From positions 12,467,806 through 12,531,805 of the forward strand of contig OZ029921.1 of NCBI GenBank assembly GCA_964023275.1: a stretch of DNA of 64,000 nt, in the 5' to 3' direction. The stretch's first letter is position 1, and every line of letters begins with the position of its first letter. This document shows positions 52,403 through 63,769 of the stretch, in pieces. A program made the translations under genes and the position numbers. Under the pieces are notes generated by a model. That model was given only the letters and a program-made list of their open reading frames with translations. It was not told where the DNA came from and searched no databases. The stretch is from Norana najaformis. Taxonomy: Eukaryota; Annelida; Clitellata; Crassiclitellata; Hormogastridae.

Positions 52403-52668
52403 TTGGTCTCCCACCGGCGACTCCCCATTATGCACATGCGTCTTCCGAGTGGTGGGCCCTCCGAGGATGACCCAGGAGGCTCATTTCAGAATACGGGAAA
52501 GTACACCGTTAAGCGGCTGTCGCAAGGATACCGCAGCTTCAAAGCGCTGGACCAGGCGTGCCTTACCCATGATATCATTATGCCGTCCACAAAAACACCA
52601 TTGGATACAACCGCGCTGACAATATTCTCGGGGCGGCTGCGTCGAGGATTACGCTGACAAATGATTAA
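52403..52668 (+). pseudogene. parvovirus-type phospholipase A2-like protein
   Basis: Reads KRLSQGYRSFKALDQACLTH followed by DII, aligning with the KRLARGD.GIN.LD.AC..HDIAY block of VP1-type PLA2 proteins. HD is the catalytic pair; the tyrosine of HD..Y is lost. After a frame change the text is RADNILGAAASRITL, matching the helix that follows in the family (ADDIL..AA..RI). An expected YCGPGT calcium-loop block is not recognisable upstream. Such proteins occur in Polintons and adintovirus-like elements, where they may breach membranes. Confidence 0.6.
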
Positions 52669-52802
52669 GTCTAGGACGCTCGGATTTTATCGGCTATCGT
52701 GTCAGATAAAAGTCGGTTCGGATTCGGGGTTGGACGCGGCACTGAGTCTTACTCGGACCGAAGAGTTCTGCTGGAAATTCATACAACTGCTTAAGTACAC
52801 AG

Positions 52803-53810
52803 ATGGATGTTAGATTCTCGGCGGCATATTACCGCCCTGGCGGCTACTGGCAGAACCTTGTAGCAGTTAAGAAGCTGGCTGCGCCTGCGAAGGTTTCAGA
52901 GTCTGCTGCCTGTGAATGGCTCAACACGCAGGCCGTGTGGCACGGCTATCTACCTCCGCCGCATTACATTCCACGCCTTCTATTTGACGAAGACCGCCCA
53001 AATGCTGCGCACCAAACCCACTTGCTCTATTTGACCCACGAACGGGTTGACCGCCGAACGTATAAGTATGTGACCGCCGAACGTATAAGTATGCCCCTCG
53101 CCCTTGTCGACGTCGCCTCTCGGTGTAAAGGTGCCGGCTGACCGACAAGAGATCGGGTAAAATGTCGGTGCAGCGCTGAATCGTATCTGAAAACGATCCC
53201 ACTGAGATGGCCAAACGTTCTGTGCGTCGACTCTGGGCGCGAATTCATAGGCATCGTTTCGCAACTGCACGCCAGACATAAAGTGCAGGTGCGGTGCGGC
53301 CAGCCTGAGAACCACAGTCGCAAGGGCACCGTGGAGCGATTCAACCGCACGCTGTCTGAGCACCTTTTCGGGGATCAGTATGCCCAGGAGTTGCTGCCTG
53401 CTGCACGTGGATCTTCAGAGCAGTCCGCAGAGTGGGTGCGCCAGCTGTCTGATGTTGTGTCCGCGTTGAACGACGAGCCAACGTGTTTGATAGATGTGGG
53501 AGGCTGAAACGATCAAAATCCAAAGGGTGGCATATAAGCCCTTTCTACCGGCGCTCTGTCGAGCGTGTTCTTGGCCTTAACGAGCCTATCCTTTGACTTG
53601 ATGTTCTGGTTCGCTATCTGTATGCCCCTGGCGAGCTGGAGTGTGGAGGCGGCTCACTACTGACCTTTGTGGTCGCTTACGTTCATCTAATTTCTCAAGT
53701 CGTTCGCCTTGTATTACTTCGTTTATATGCCTCCTCGCGGTTTCGTGTGCGATGGCTACAGCTTGTGCGAGATGGTACCGAGCTGCCACCCGATCCGATC
53801 CTCATTTGCC
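52803..53810 (+). pseudogene. Polinton integrase, copy 2, frameshifted
   Basis: N-terminal: FSAAYYRPGGYWQNLVAVKK, VSESAACEWLNTQAVW, YLPPPHYIPRLLFDED, PNAAHQTHLLYL. Core: LALVDVASRCK (second strand; a direct 21-bp repeat precedes it near 53060) and, after a gap, RKGTVERFNRTLSEHLFGDQ and VSALNDEPTCLI. C-terminal: VLVRYLYAPGELEC and RDGTELPPDPI near 53775. The segment between DVAS and GTVERF is damaged; minus-strand-looking text indicates deletion and rearrangement. Same family as 11110-12300. Confidence 0.82.
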
Positions 53811-54612
53811 GACGAGCTAGTTGATGTGTTCTTCAAGCTCGCGTCCCTTTTCGCGCCTGGTGGTGACGTGCCCGCATGCGCGCGGTGATACCAACGGGTG
53901 ATATCAATTGTTTCGTGGCCAGGCAGCTCAGAGCAATGTTCCCTCTCATTTCTTCTCGCACAACCGCTCGGTTAGTAGCATTTGGGAATTGTGCTCTGGT
54001 TTGCCTTTGGAGTAGTTCATAAAGAACATCCGCAAAAATTGACCGACTTTTAATCTCTCCAACCCCTTGTCTGCATTTGTCCGCTTTTGGCATTACCTTC
54101 CTCCCTTCCCTTTTGCGGATGTCCGCTCTGCAGCGAAATACTGAAACCTAGCTTAGGCTACCCTGCTGATCTTACAGGGCTAACTGTGTTACGGGGTGAA
54201 CTAACATGATACTGCCGCCTCCAGTAAAGGGACTCGAGTTACCTCAGTACCGAGTGTCTGCTCTCTGACTGAAGTTGGTGTTCAATGCACACGCTGTACT
54301 GCAATAATTATACTTACCAAAACTATATGCGGACGTACGCATTGGGCATAACTCGTTATCCGTTTTTGTTCGCATTTGAGTGACCTATCCCTCCTCTTGG
54401 CGAAAGTCCATAATGGACAACCTGTCTCTACGATTGCCAACGCCCTACAACATGATCCAGGTTGACTTCTTGCAATGCACCTCTATTAAATAGACTATGA
54501 AAGTTTGCAAGGTTCATTCCTTCAGTATCTAAAATGCCTCTTTTATCTATATTCCAACGTTTTGTGACGGAATCGATATGAATTGTGTGTTACTTGTCAC
54601 TTTAAATAACAG
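53811..54612. other. right flank of the Polinton
   Basis: An 86-codon minus-strand frame (54093-53833) without motifs, then AT-rich sequence. A Polinton terminal repeat would be expected here but no partner was found. Confidence 0.4.
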
Positions 54613-54789
54613 AACTTCTTTTCGTGTCATCCTTTACCAGTGGTAAAATTACCACGAACGCTTCCTTTCGCGCATTAGGCCATATTGCAAAGAATGGCGC
54701 CATGTTGGCGGGATCATTTCGCTGAGCGTCCAAAAAGCCCGTTGGCTGTCATAAGCATCGCATTGCAGGAGGAGACAGTCAAGGTGGTA
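54613..54789 (+). repeat. 177-bp inverted repeat, left arm
   Basis: Matches the reverse complement of 60711-60887 with one mismatch seen (near 54760). It starts AACTTCTTTTCGTGTC and ends AAGGTGGTA. It contains a small palindrome (CCAGTGGTAAAATTACCAC). Not coding in any obvious way. Confidence 0.95.
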
Positions 54790-54934
54790 GACCCAGAAAT
54801 AAGTAGATCAGAACAACCAGATAAGAATTTGGAGTCACACGGTTTTGGGCAGCACACTGCATGGAGAATGGCCCCAGACAGGAAAGCGTGGTGTCACATC
54901 GTGGATACGGCTACGCTCACCTGAGTTTGCCCCA

Positions 54935-55018
54935 GACAGAGAGAGACAGACTGAGAGACAGAGACAGATAGGCAGACAGACAGACAGACAGACAGACAGA
55001 GAGAGTCAGAGAGACAGG
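54935..55018. repeat. (GACA)n/(GA)n microsatellite
   Basis: GACAGACAGACA and GAGAGACAGA runs; a related GACAGACAGAAAGACAG run is at 60990. Confidence 0.85.
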
Positions 55019-55430
55019 CAAATATTCTATAGACCCTACAGCTATACTATTACTGGCCCTATCCCTACAACGCTTAACTATGAATAGTGCTGATCCATTT
55101 TATAAGTATTCTCTTAAGTGGATTAAACTTACCTGCTAGGCATGATACAGTAACAAAACTGATGAGTAAGGCGTTCTTTCTGTAAAGTGTTGGAATGCAT
55201 ATGCAAGCCAATTGTATTGAAAAAGCTGTCAGTCCAAATATTAACGCCAAAACGGAAGCTGCCTGAAATCCAGGTAGCCAAGCTGAAAAAAATAAGTCTA
55301 AACTCTGTATTCAAGCTTTTGTTGAACTCTAATCCTAGACCAACCAACCACTCGCTGTCAAACTGGTCTCTCAATGTGTCATTTATATGGCCCAAACGAG
55401 TACAGCAAAGAACACGATCTTTAAACCAGT

Positions 55431-56000
55431 ATGAAAAAGGCTGTTTCCATCAAACTGCTTACCAGAAACAGTTTCATGAAACAGGAAAGGCTGCCACAAG
55501 ATATGAAGGAAAGTGAAATAGCAGCAATATATAAACAAAAAGGAGACGTATTGGAATGTAGTAACTACAGAGGAAATAAGCTGCTGGAAATTGGTCTGAA
55601 AGCGTACGACAGGGTGATCGAAGGGCGCATTAGGGAGCGGGTCAAGCTACATGATAACCAGTCTGGCTTTAGACCGGGTAGAGGGACAACGGATTCAATA
55701 TTCCTATTGGGACAGGTGCAGGAGAAAATATTAGAAGGAAACAACAAGAGATATTGGACTTTTGTGAATTTGGAGATTTGAAAGAGTACCAAGAGAGGTG
55801 GTATATTGGAGTCTGAGGGAAAAGGGAGTATCGGAGAAAATTGTGCAACTGGTGAAATCAATGTACATGTACGAGGATGCACAGACTTAAGTGAGGAGCA
55901 ACATAGGAAACACAGTAAAATTTGAGATTCGAATAGGCGTACAGCAGGGATCCTACCTGAGTCCTCTGTTGTTCATCATAGACATTAGCTACACAGCTCA
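55431..56000 (+). pseudogene. RTE-like LINE reverse transcriptase fragment
   Basis: KQERLPQDMKESEIAAIYKQ, KGDVLECSNYRGNKLLEIGL, KAYDRVIEGRIRERV, DNQSGFRPGRGTTDSIFLLG and QVQEKILEGNNKRYWTF, then in shifting frames VPREVVYWSLREKGV and GVQQGSYLSPLLF. The QSGFRPGR.TTD wording is RTE-like. Cut before the catalytic YADD. Confidence 0.8.
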
Positions 56001-56039
56001 ATGTATAGCATACATCTATAAAGATATAAATTAAGGATG

Positions 56040-56800
56040 AATTGAATGGATTCAAATGCGTCTCTACAACTGCAGACATTTGGTCATACATACACGACCA
56101 GCTCAAGAAAATTTCTGACCCCTCTATCTCCCACAGCCTGGACTCTGCCTCAACCCATGCCTTTAATACTAACTCTTCTGTCCGCAATCGTGTAATCGTC
56201 ACCTTTTCTGATCATATCACCCATCTTTCCCGCTCTTGCTTTGTGCATATCCGTGACCTTCGCAGAATCCGTCCCATGCTTGACTTGAAATTTGCGTCTG
56301 CCATTGCCACATACATAGTTCATGCAAAATTACTGCAATTCACTTGTCCTCATCATAGACTCAACCCAGATAAACCGCCTTCAAGCAATCCAGAATGTTT
56401 TTGCTAGTGCTGTCACGAACACCATCACATCACTCCTATTCTCGTCACTTCACTGGCATAAAATAGGCCTACCTGAATGAATCGAGTACAAAGTCTTATC
56501 ACTTACTTAAGTTACCTCTAACTTCAATCCTCCCAACCCTCATTCTCTGCCACCTATTTACAATCTAACCACTCCGTTCAAACCGATCCTCTTCTGCCTT
56601 AACACTTCTCTGCCCTCTCATCACCTCATTCTTAAAATTGGAAATCGCTCCATAGCCGTAGCTGCTCCAGCTCCATGGGATGAACTCCTGCCAGAATTAT
56701 GACACTTCTCTGATCGATCTTACGAACTCGCCATGGCAACCTCTGTGAAGGTCATCCATTGAAAACACTGCTCTTCTTCAGATCCTATCCCGATTCCTCT
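56040..56800 (+). pseudogene. L2/CR1-like LINE C-terminal fragment
   Basis: SSVRNRVIVTFSDHITHLSR followed by SCFVHIRDLRRIRP, then in other frames a piece from an R(I)DYCNSL-like block and a final block with the WDELLPELR-like pattern near 56675. Very degenerate. Confidence 0.6.
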
Positions 56801-56917
56801 TCTTTCCATTATCTAACCTCCAGATCCAATTCCAAACACCATCCAACATAGCCGTCTGCCTGCCTGCCTGCCTGACTCTTGGATCTTGACCTGGAACCGA
56901 ACCATTCTTGCTTACTG

Positions 56918-57015
56918 AGTTTATTTTGACTGAGCACATGTGAATAAGCTTGTTTCCATGACTTAGCTTTCGTTGGGCGCTGTAGAAATATTGAGATTAC
57001 GATTACGATTGCCAC
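56918..57015 (+). repeat. dispersed 90-bp repeat, third copy
   Basis: TTTATTTTGACTGAGCAC, GTGAATAAGCTTG, CATGACTTAGCTTTCGTTGG, GCGCTGTAGAAAT and GATTACGATTACGATTG. Same unit as the inverted pair at 24873-25123. Confidence 0.75.
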
Positions 57016-58205
57016 AAAAAAGCAATTTTTGGTGCAACAGCATACTGGATAACGGATGATCTCCAGGGAAGATCTTTGACTATTGCTTGCTGAAGGTTCA
57101 CAGGCACCCATTCATAAAATCGGATAGCTGAGATGTTGCAGAACATTTATGCGGAATATGGGCTACAAACTGACAAGATATTGGCTACATACAGTAACTG
57201 ACAAAATGCAAGGTGAAAAGGAATGTTTCCTAGCTTTCTTGTTACCGTCCCTCCTTCTCATTGAAAGTCGGTAGCTGAGGTGCCTGCCTACATCAAACGT
57301 GCACAACCTTTAGCGCCAGCTGTTGTTGAAGGTTTGTGAACACGGTTTGATGGTGAACTGCATATGGCTGCTAATGTTGATCTCTAGATCTTCAGCAGTC
57401 GTCTGGTTGATGAATTCCTTTACAGCAGTTAGGTGTTTCACTACAGCGTCCAAGTTTTACCTATCTGCCTCAAGGCTTTTCTTCGCTTCTAAACTTTTCT
57501 CAAAGCAGCACACTCGCACACATTGCTTGCACACGGTAACCGCCTTGTGTGTGAAAGTCTGTGGTACTGGGCATGCTACAACCAGCACACAAAGAGTTCG
57601 CTCTTCTTCCTGTACAATATTATATCTTTCTTTATACCTGAAGCGCGAGATACCAGACTCCAGCTCCTTACTTGCTCTGATATGCTGATTCACTACTGTG
57701 CTTCTACTGTTATTTCTCCTAATATTGTTCCATTGGCTCTATCGGAATGCACGAACGGCTTATTTTTTTATTCCAATCTAACTCAAAAAAATCACACCCT
57801 TCTTGTTAAAATAATTAACACAATTCTCGTTTAACCAAGACAAAGTTTGTCATTAAAATAAAATTTCTAAAAAATTTCCACTTACCTACTGCATGCAACG
57901 GTTCTCATGCAACCGAAGTTGAAAATTTGTGAGCTTTTTGTTGTGAGAGAAATTTGAATTTTTGGCAGGGTAGGAGGCCTAACTGAACCCCATACAGATT
58001 CTGCAGAGGACATGTCCCCACTTTTCTTATATGGTAGTTGTGCCAGTGCCTCCAAGTGACAGAAATAAGTTGTTTGCAAGATATGCCTACTTGCGCGACA
58101 AAGCGAGTACGCCTACGTGGACTATTACTGTTTGCCTACTACTGAACCTAACGTGTGGTAGACACCAAAATTCTGCTCCACAGAGTAATAAGAGAAGTTT
58201 CTTAC
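57016..58205. other. no exon recognised; likely intron of the claudin-like gene or flank
   Basis: Lies downstream of the claudin-like exon on the minus strand. No second claudin exon could be identified; short frames lack membrane segments of the right kind. Confidence 0.4.
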
Positions 58206-58533
58206 CTGGTACGTTTTCCTGTTTGATATCTGTCCATGGGTCACATACTCTTAAGTTGCTAGACTTCATGTCCATCCAACAAACATACCAAATACCATAG
58301 AGACCATAATATTCTCCTGCTATCTGTATAATTCCAGCAATTTCTGTTGTCCAAGCCCAACCAGGCGTAGAAAATGCTATGATTGCCAGAACATTTGCAA
58401 TGCCAAGAAGCAAGAAATTCAACCAGGTCAGACAGTAGACTTGGCGCTTTCTCAGAAAGCTTTTCACCTCACCATTTAAAGTGTCCATGGTTGAATCCAT
58501 GCTTTTATGAATAGAGTTCACCATATTATCCAT
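58206..58533 (-). CDS. claudin/PMP22-like four-membrane-segment protein, first coding exon
   Basis: ATG at 58533 (an in-frame TAG lies upstream at 58572-58570). About 30 N-terminal residues, then TM1: YCLTWLNFLLLGIANVLAII followed by AFSTPGWAWTT. The first extracellular loop has GLYGIWYVCWMD and LRVCDPW, the G-L..W-C...C signature of the claudin/PMP22/EMP fold. The exon ends ...ENVPG with CCAG|GTAAGAAA, a strong splice donor at 58206/58205. Remaining exons (TM2-4) are not recognised. By family this would be a membrane protein of junctions or of small tetraspan type; the exact member is unknown. Confidence 0.75.
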
Positions 58534-59105
58534 TGCTGCTAATTTGTTCACTGTTGCACTATTCCTTAACTATTATTTATATTACTTAGCACATAATGCT
58601 TCTTGAAAGCCTTGAAGCAAATCACAGGACAGCACACTGGCCAGTCATATTAAACACCTGTAACAACTCAAGTGCTTGCTGTAATCGTGCAGCAGAGGTG
58701 GTCTTTCAAAAATTACCCTTTGTCCTGTTTGCTGACAAACATTGAATCATGCTCGAAATATCTTATCTGATAAAAATGATTTATGGTCAAAGATAAAGGA
58801 TGAGTTGGTAGTGATGATAAAGCCTTTCAACATATAGGCCTATATGTCTAAAACGTTTTGATCCCTCACGCATTTGTATGTTACGAACCTAATAAAATTA
58901 AATAGATGCTTATAATTATTTATGTAAAATCAGCAAGTAAGCGCTAATACTATCCCCACCTTATTTCTGGTTATCTGCGCCAATAGTAGGCCTAAGGTTT
59001 GGAAAGTATTGGCACTTAATATTTGCTGTTTCGTGTGTGTCATTTGTATTGTATTGCAGTTAACAGACATTTTAAACTGTGAAATTTGACCTAAATATAT
59101 GTCTC
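58534..59105. other. 5' flank of the claudin-like exon
   Basis: AT-rich, with no motif that fixes a promoter. Confidence 0.4.
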
Positions 59106-59109
59106 TTAT

Positions 59110-59290
59110 CTACCATAAACGTGTGGGCTAAATCACTCGGCCTGTGTTTGTGGCGAAACAGGGTCCAACAGACGACGTCAAGGCCTATTAGGACGATCTT
59201 CACCTGCGCCCGGCATAGGATTCGATCCGCGCTGCCAAGAAACACTGAGCAAGCTTCTCTACTAAGTGGCGGCTCTGGACGCAACCAGCA
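59110..59290 (-). mobile_element. possible tRNA-derived SINE
   Basis: The minus strand carries TTGCTCAGTG (box A-like) near 59255 and GGATCGAATCC (box B-like) near 59222, about 30 bp apart. No second copy of the body was found in the window. Confidence 0.35.
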
Positions 59291-59995
59291 GTGGATCGGT
59301 GCTGCGTCACATCAAAATAATAGCCATGGCAATGCACTTGATGAAAGATCCTGTCAGAGGCGCCGGCACATTTGAAAATAAGGCCATTGGCGGATCTAGG
59401 AGTCCTGAAGGTGGGCCAGTAAAATAAGGCAATTTATTGCTTCATGTCGCCAAAAAGTTTGATTTTGACTTTTCTTGTCGCGGTTATCGTGGTGTGTTCA
59501 GTTATTCAGTCTTTCCTGCCACAGGTTCTATTGCAAATTTTGCTTCTCACTTCTCTCTTAGGTAAATGAATTACATGTTCTTTCTTTTCCAGCAGATCTC
59601 CTCAGCTTTCGGCCTTAAGGAAATATTACGCAAATCTTTTTAACTTTAGGGTCAAAAGTCGGGGGTGCAAAAGCACTCCGGTCACCATTTTTTGAGGGAG
59701 GCAATGTTCTGTTTCTCCCTATGTACAGACGCTCTTGGAGTCCGTAATATAATATATTCCGGGTTCCAACGCTTAAATAAAATTCAACACCGGTTTGGTA
59801 TCCCAGGTACTGTATTGGTTTTGCCACTTATCTCAGCCTACACACTGCCGTGTATTACTTTATCTTGACGGTAAGCTTTTCTGATCCTATCAATTTCGAC
59901 TGTGGCGTTCAGTCCATGAGCATCTCAACGCTTTAGCTTCTATTCTGAGCAAACACTCGCTGGGCTACTACTTTTATGCACAAGGATATATGGTA
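59291..59995. other. no recognised gene
   Basis: Short frames only; possibly old repeats. Confidence 0.35.
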
Positions 59996-60180
59996 TAAGG
60001 ATGCATATATTATTTTACACCCTGACTTACAGCTATTCTATGCAGGCAATATCCAACGTATTTGATTATGTTCAATCTTGGATGACAGCTAACAAACTGT
60101 TTTTAAATTCGTCCAAGACAGAGTTTCTGATTGAAGATACATGTACATCTCAACTGCTTAACCTGTATGAAATGCTAAAC
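59996..60180 (+). pseudogene. short LINE fragment
   Basis: DYVQSWMTANKLFLNSSKTE followed by FLI is the post-catalytic block of CR1/L2-like RT, seen again at 63800-63890 as VQSWMAENGLLLNPSKTEFL. Confidence 0.7.
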
Positions 60181-60584
60181 TCCTACCATAGGAGACAGGT
60201 GCCAGCGTTGCAGAGTAAACAGGTCTGCTGCTGGATTTACACATGCATCTTTTGTAACGGGATTGGTCATCACAAACCACGCCTACGACATCGCCAGCGG
60301 ACGACTAGCTTAGGAACAAGGAACATTAGCATTAGACATCTGGCATTCGATATAATTATGCACATTGGCTTACGCACACGGACTGTAGACATATAGAGGC
60401 TGGCATGATAGTCACGAACGCTTAGCTGTGTACTTGTAACATATTACTAAATCATATAATGAATAGTTTATACATTCTCTTAAGAGTAACGATACATGGT
60501 GTCAGAATGATCTGAACTCGTGATACGCTCGGATAAGCATAATGGGAACAGCCATCACTAGGCCACTATCTTTCGGACCAGTGG

Positions 60585-60662
60585 CGTCGATCTTATGGGT
60601 GCCCCTGGGGCCCGGGCCCCGGAATATTTTGAGCCTGGGGGCCCGGCCATTGCTTGGGCCCC
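60585..60662. repeat. GC-rich palindromic cluster
   Basis: Repeated GGGGCCCGGGCCCC-type blocks around a short AT core; typical of a transposon end or a replication-prone palindrome. It sits directly outside the inner edge of the 177-bp right arm. Confidence 0.6.
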
Positions 60663-60710
60663 GGCAATAATTTAGCTGTAAAATCGGTACAAGGCAGCTC
60701 TGGACTGACA

Positions 60711-60887
60711 TACCACCTTGACTGTCTCCTCCTGCAATCCGATGCTTATGACAGCCAACGGGCTTTTTGGACGCTCAGCGAAATGATCCCGCCAACATGG
60801 CGCCATTCTTTGCAATATGGCCTAATGCGCGAAAGGAAGCGTTCGTGGTAATTTTACCACTGGTAAAGGATGACACGAAAAGAAGTT
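60711..60887 (-). repeat. 177-bp inverted repeat, right arm
   Basis: Inverse of 54613-54789. Outer flanks do not show a target duplication. Confidence 0.95.
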
Positions 60888-61268
60888 GTCATTCTTCACT
60901 TTATTAAACAATCCCAGTCCGTAATTTCCGATTGTACCTCTCTAGGTATTGCTGTCTATGCCTACTTTTGCTTATGTAGACAAACGGACAGACAGAAAGA
61001 CAGATACATGAATATGTACTACAACAGTACATAATTATATGCAGGTCGACCAAGCGAAGTGAGTCACAAGCAGTTGGACGTACAGACTTTAAGCCACACA
61101 GGTCGCCGGGGGCACAGATCTATAGCAATGTTTGACACAACCCTGAAAAATTAATGGTATGCAGGTCATACAACTTGCTATCCCATCAAGGCCATCGCCA
61201 TCTGGATGTCATCTTCGACTAGTCAGGCAGTACGGATGCAAGCCGACCCGCTAAATTAGTCCCTTCAG

Positions 61269-61319
61269 TTACAAAACCATATACATGTACATGTACCTTA
61301 TGTACATATGGTTTTGTAA
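61269..61319. repeat. hairpin with 14-bp perfect arms
   Basis: TTACAAAACCATAT and its inverse, separated by 23 bp rich in ACATGT. Confidence 0.85.
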
Positions 61320-61772
61320 TTATGGCGTGGATACATATATACCCATATTCGTATAGTCGCCCTTTATAATTATAATCCCCACACAGTCTCTGCATCGCTA
61401 GCCGAAGAAAGCGCCCTCCGTTAAGGATATGGATATAAGATTTCGTTAATTTTGAACAAGTAAAATTTAGGCACATTGCGTTTGAATTGGTGATACGAAA
61501 ATAGATAAATTTGGTTTAAAACGTAAACGACTAGATGACAATATTGATAGTGAAATTGCACTTGTGGAGGTAGGCTCATCAGCTTTTCATCACTGTTTGG
61601 TGTAGATGCAATGAGGTGAAACTGAAAGTCAGTTACTTAATTTCCCAAGGTTCAACTCCAGGCATAGAAAATTTTCCTAGTTGACTCAACTATCCGTCCT
61701 ATCTGTATAGGTACAAGAAAAGAATCACGTAAGCGGATTATATAGTGCCTCAATGTGTTGACATCCGGTTAT

Positions 61773-61774
<2 letters not shown>

Positions 61775-61827
<53 letters not shown>
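61775..61827. repeat. (GA)n microsatellite at LINE 3' end
   Basis: About 26 GA units, directly abutting the 3' end of the minus-strand LINE (AATAAAATCTCTC on its strand). Confidence 0.95.
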
Positions 61828-61831
<4 letters not shown>

Positions 61832-63640
61832 ATTGACAACAAAAATTAATTAACAAATACAATTATAGTCTGTCACATACAGTGGTGCCAATGGGTTGAC
61901 CTAAAAGGAACAAACAGTTCCGCTACGAAGGCCACCTATTTACATCATGGATTACAAATAGGTGACAGTATATTACTGAGTAAAACAATTAATAATCTAA
62001 AATATAAAGTAATTTTTATAATCAATGTCATTGCATAAACCTAAACAAAAAAACCCACTTAACTAAGCACCAAAATATTTAACTAAGTGCATTGAGTATA
62101 TGAGATTTTAGACTTGTTTTAAACTGGTATGTTGGCAAGCTAGTAAGAACAGTTGGCAGAGAATTCCAGAATGACGGTCCACAAATTATAATACTAAACT
62201 GTCTATTAGTAGTGTGAACAGAATGTTTATGATACATATGAGATGATCGTGTATAGTGACCAGCACATCTGAATTCATACAAAAGTATTGGTAGAAGTCC
62301 ACAGGTAATAGATTATTTCTTAGTTTAAACATAAATAAACCTATTTGCAATTTATTAATACAGTCAAACGGCAATATTCCTTGACTATGAAAGGACAATC
62401 GAGTGCTGGTTCTGAAGGGTAGATTAAATATAATTCTGATGATGCGTTTCTGTAGGGTTCTAAGATTAGACAGGCGAGTATGATATGTGGAAGCCCAAAC
62501 AATGTTGCAATACGAGATATATGGATATATTAAGGAGTAATATAAGTTCAATAATATATTTTGGGGTAATTTGTGGCGGATACGACAAAATTTTATGATA
62601 TTTTTTTAGATATGATATTTATGTGTTCTTTCCAAGTCAAATGTTCGTCAATGTGAACTCCTAGAAATTTTGTGGATGACACCTGATTTATATTTACATT
62701 ATCTATTTTATACTGAGATTACATTTAGGTATAATTTTCCTCTGTGAGCTAAATAATATGAAATTCGTTTTCTTAATATTTAGTGATAATTTATTTGCTT
62801 TGAACCATGCTGACACCATTTTTAACTCTTCATTAATTTTATTAACCAGCAATTCAAAAGATTTGTCAGACATGAATACACTGGTGTCGTCAGCAAACAG
62901 AATAAAAAGGAGCAATGAGGAGGAGTTCGATATATCATTGACATAAATTAAAAACAGTAGTGGGCCTAAAACAGAGCCTTGAGGCACAACACAGGTAAGA
63001 TAAGATTCACAGGAAGTCTACCCATTATATGAAACACATTGCCTTCTATTATGTAAGTAATCAGATAACCATTTTAAACACATTCCTCGTATGCCATAAT
63101 GTTCAAGTTTGTTTAACAGAATATCACGATTCACAGTGTCAAATGCTTTAGACAAGTCAAAAAAACACCTATAGAGAACTGCTTATTGTCCATTGCCTCT
63201 GAGATCTTATCTTGCAATTTAAGTAAGGCCATGTATGTTGAATGTCCCAAACGAAAACTATATTGGTTTTCATATAAAATGTTTTTTGATGTAAAGTATG
63301 ATACGAGCCTTTCATACATTTTTTCAAAGAATTTAGAAAAATTAGGTAAAATTGATATGGGCCTATAGTTGCAAAAGTTATTTTTCTTCCCCGATTTGAA
63401 GACAGGAACTACTTTAGCAGACTTTAAACTATTAGGGACTAGTCCAATTGTAATAGAGCAATTTATAATGTTAGCAAGAGGGATCAAAATAGATTCAATG
63501 GCAGATCTGGCAATCTGAGGATCTATTTCGTCTAAGCCATTACTATGGGTTGGACGGAATCCTTTCGCAATGGTTATTATCTCAGTAGGTGATGTGGGTT
63601 CAATTGCAATGGATGAGATAGCAGTCACAATAACATAAAT
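61828..63640 (-). pseudogene. LINE reverse transcriptase, jockey/CR1-like subfamily
   Basis: RT text in order: FRPTHSNGLDEIDPQIARSA, KSAKVVPVFKSGKKNNFCNY, RPISILPNFSKFFEKMYERL, YSFRLGHSTYMALLKLQD, KAFDTVNRDILL-like text in a second frame, VVPQGSVLGPLLFLIYVNDI, ILFADDTSVFMSDKS (catalytic FADD), FKANKLSLNIKKTNFILF, TKFLGVHIDEHLTWKEHI-like text, then PYISYCNIVWASTYHTRLSN. The last block near 62190 is WNSLPTVLTS. Four or more frame breaks. The F-K-A-N-K-L-S-L wording sets it apart from the other LINE families here. Confidence 0.88.
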
Positions 63641-63654
63641 GAGTAATTAATAAA

Positions 63655-63735
63655 TTTAGAGCGTTTTTGAGAGGTTATGAGAGGCGCTTTACAAATGCTG
63701 TATTACAACAATATGAAATGTATAATATGAATTTG
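63655..63735 (+). repeat. LINE 3' end
   Basis: GAGAGGCGCTTTACAAATGCTGTATTACAACAATATG ends the L2-like type seen elsewhere (21-bp core GGCGCTTTACAAATG); followed by GAATTTGAATTTGAATTTG iterations. Confidence 0.55.
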
Positions 63736-63769
63736 AATTTGAATTTGTTTTCATTTGCACTATCTGCAT

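Larger units (their letters stand above)
47850..54100. mobile_element. degraded Polinton/Maverick
   Basis: Gene order: small conserved gene (48330-47850, minus), fibre-like (49990-49690, minus), capsid region (51501-50010, minus), packaging ATPase (52269-51690, minus), PLA2-like (52403-52668, plus), integrase (52803-53810, plus). This combination is diagnostic of the Polinton lineage of virus-like transposons. Protein-primed DNA polymerase B was not found and probably lay to the left of 47850. Every gene is frameshifted. Terminal repeats were not located. Confidence 0.8.

Noticed and set aside
54613..60887. A single 6.3-kb DNA transposon bounded by the 177-bp repeats
   Set aside because: No target duplication, no transposase inside, and an apparent host exon within; kept only as a possibility in the finding.
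61775..61827. CRISPR-like or satellite array
   Set aside because: It is a plain GA dinucleotide run; no CRISPR array or other spaced repeats exist in the window.
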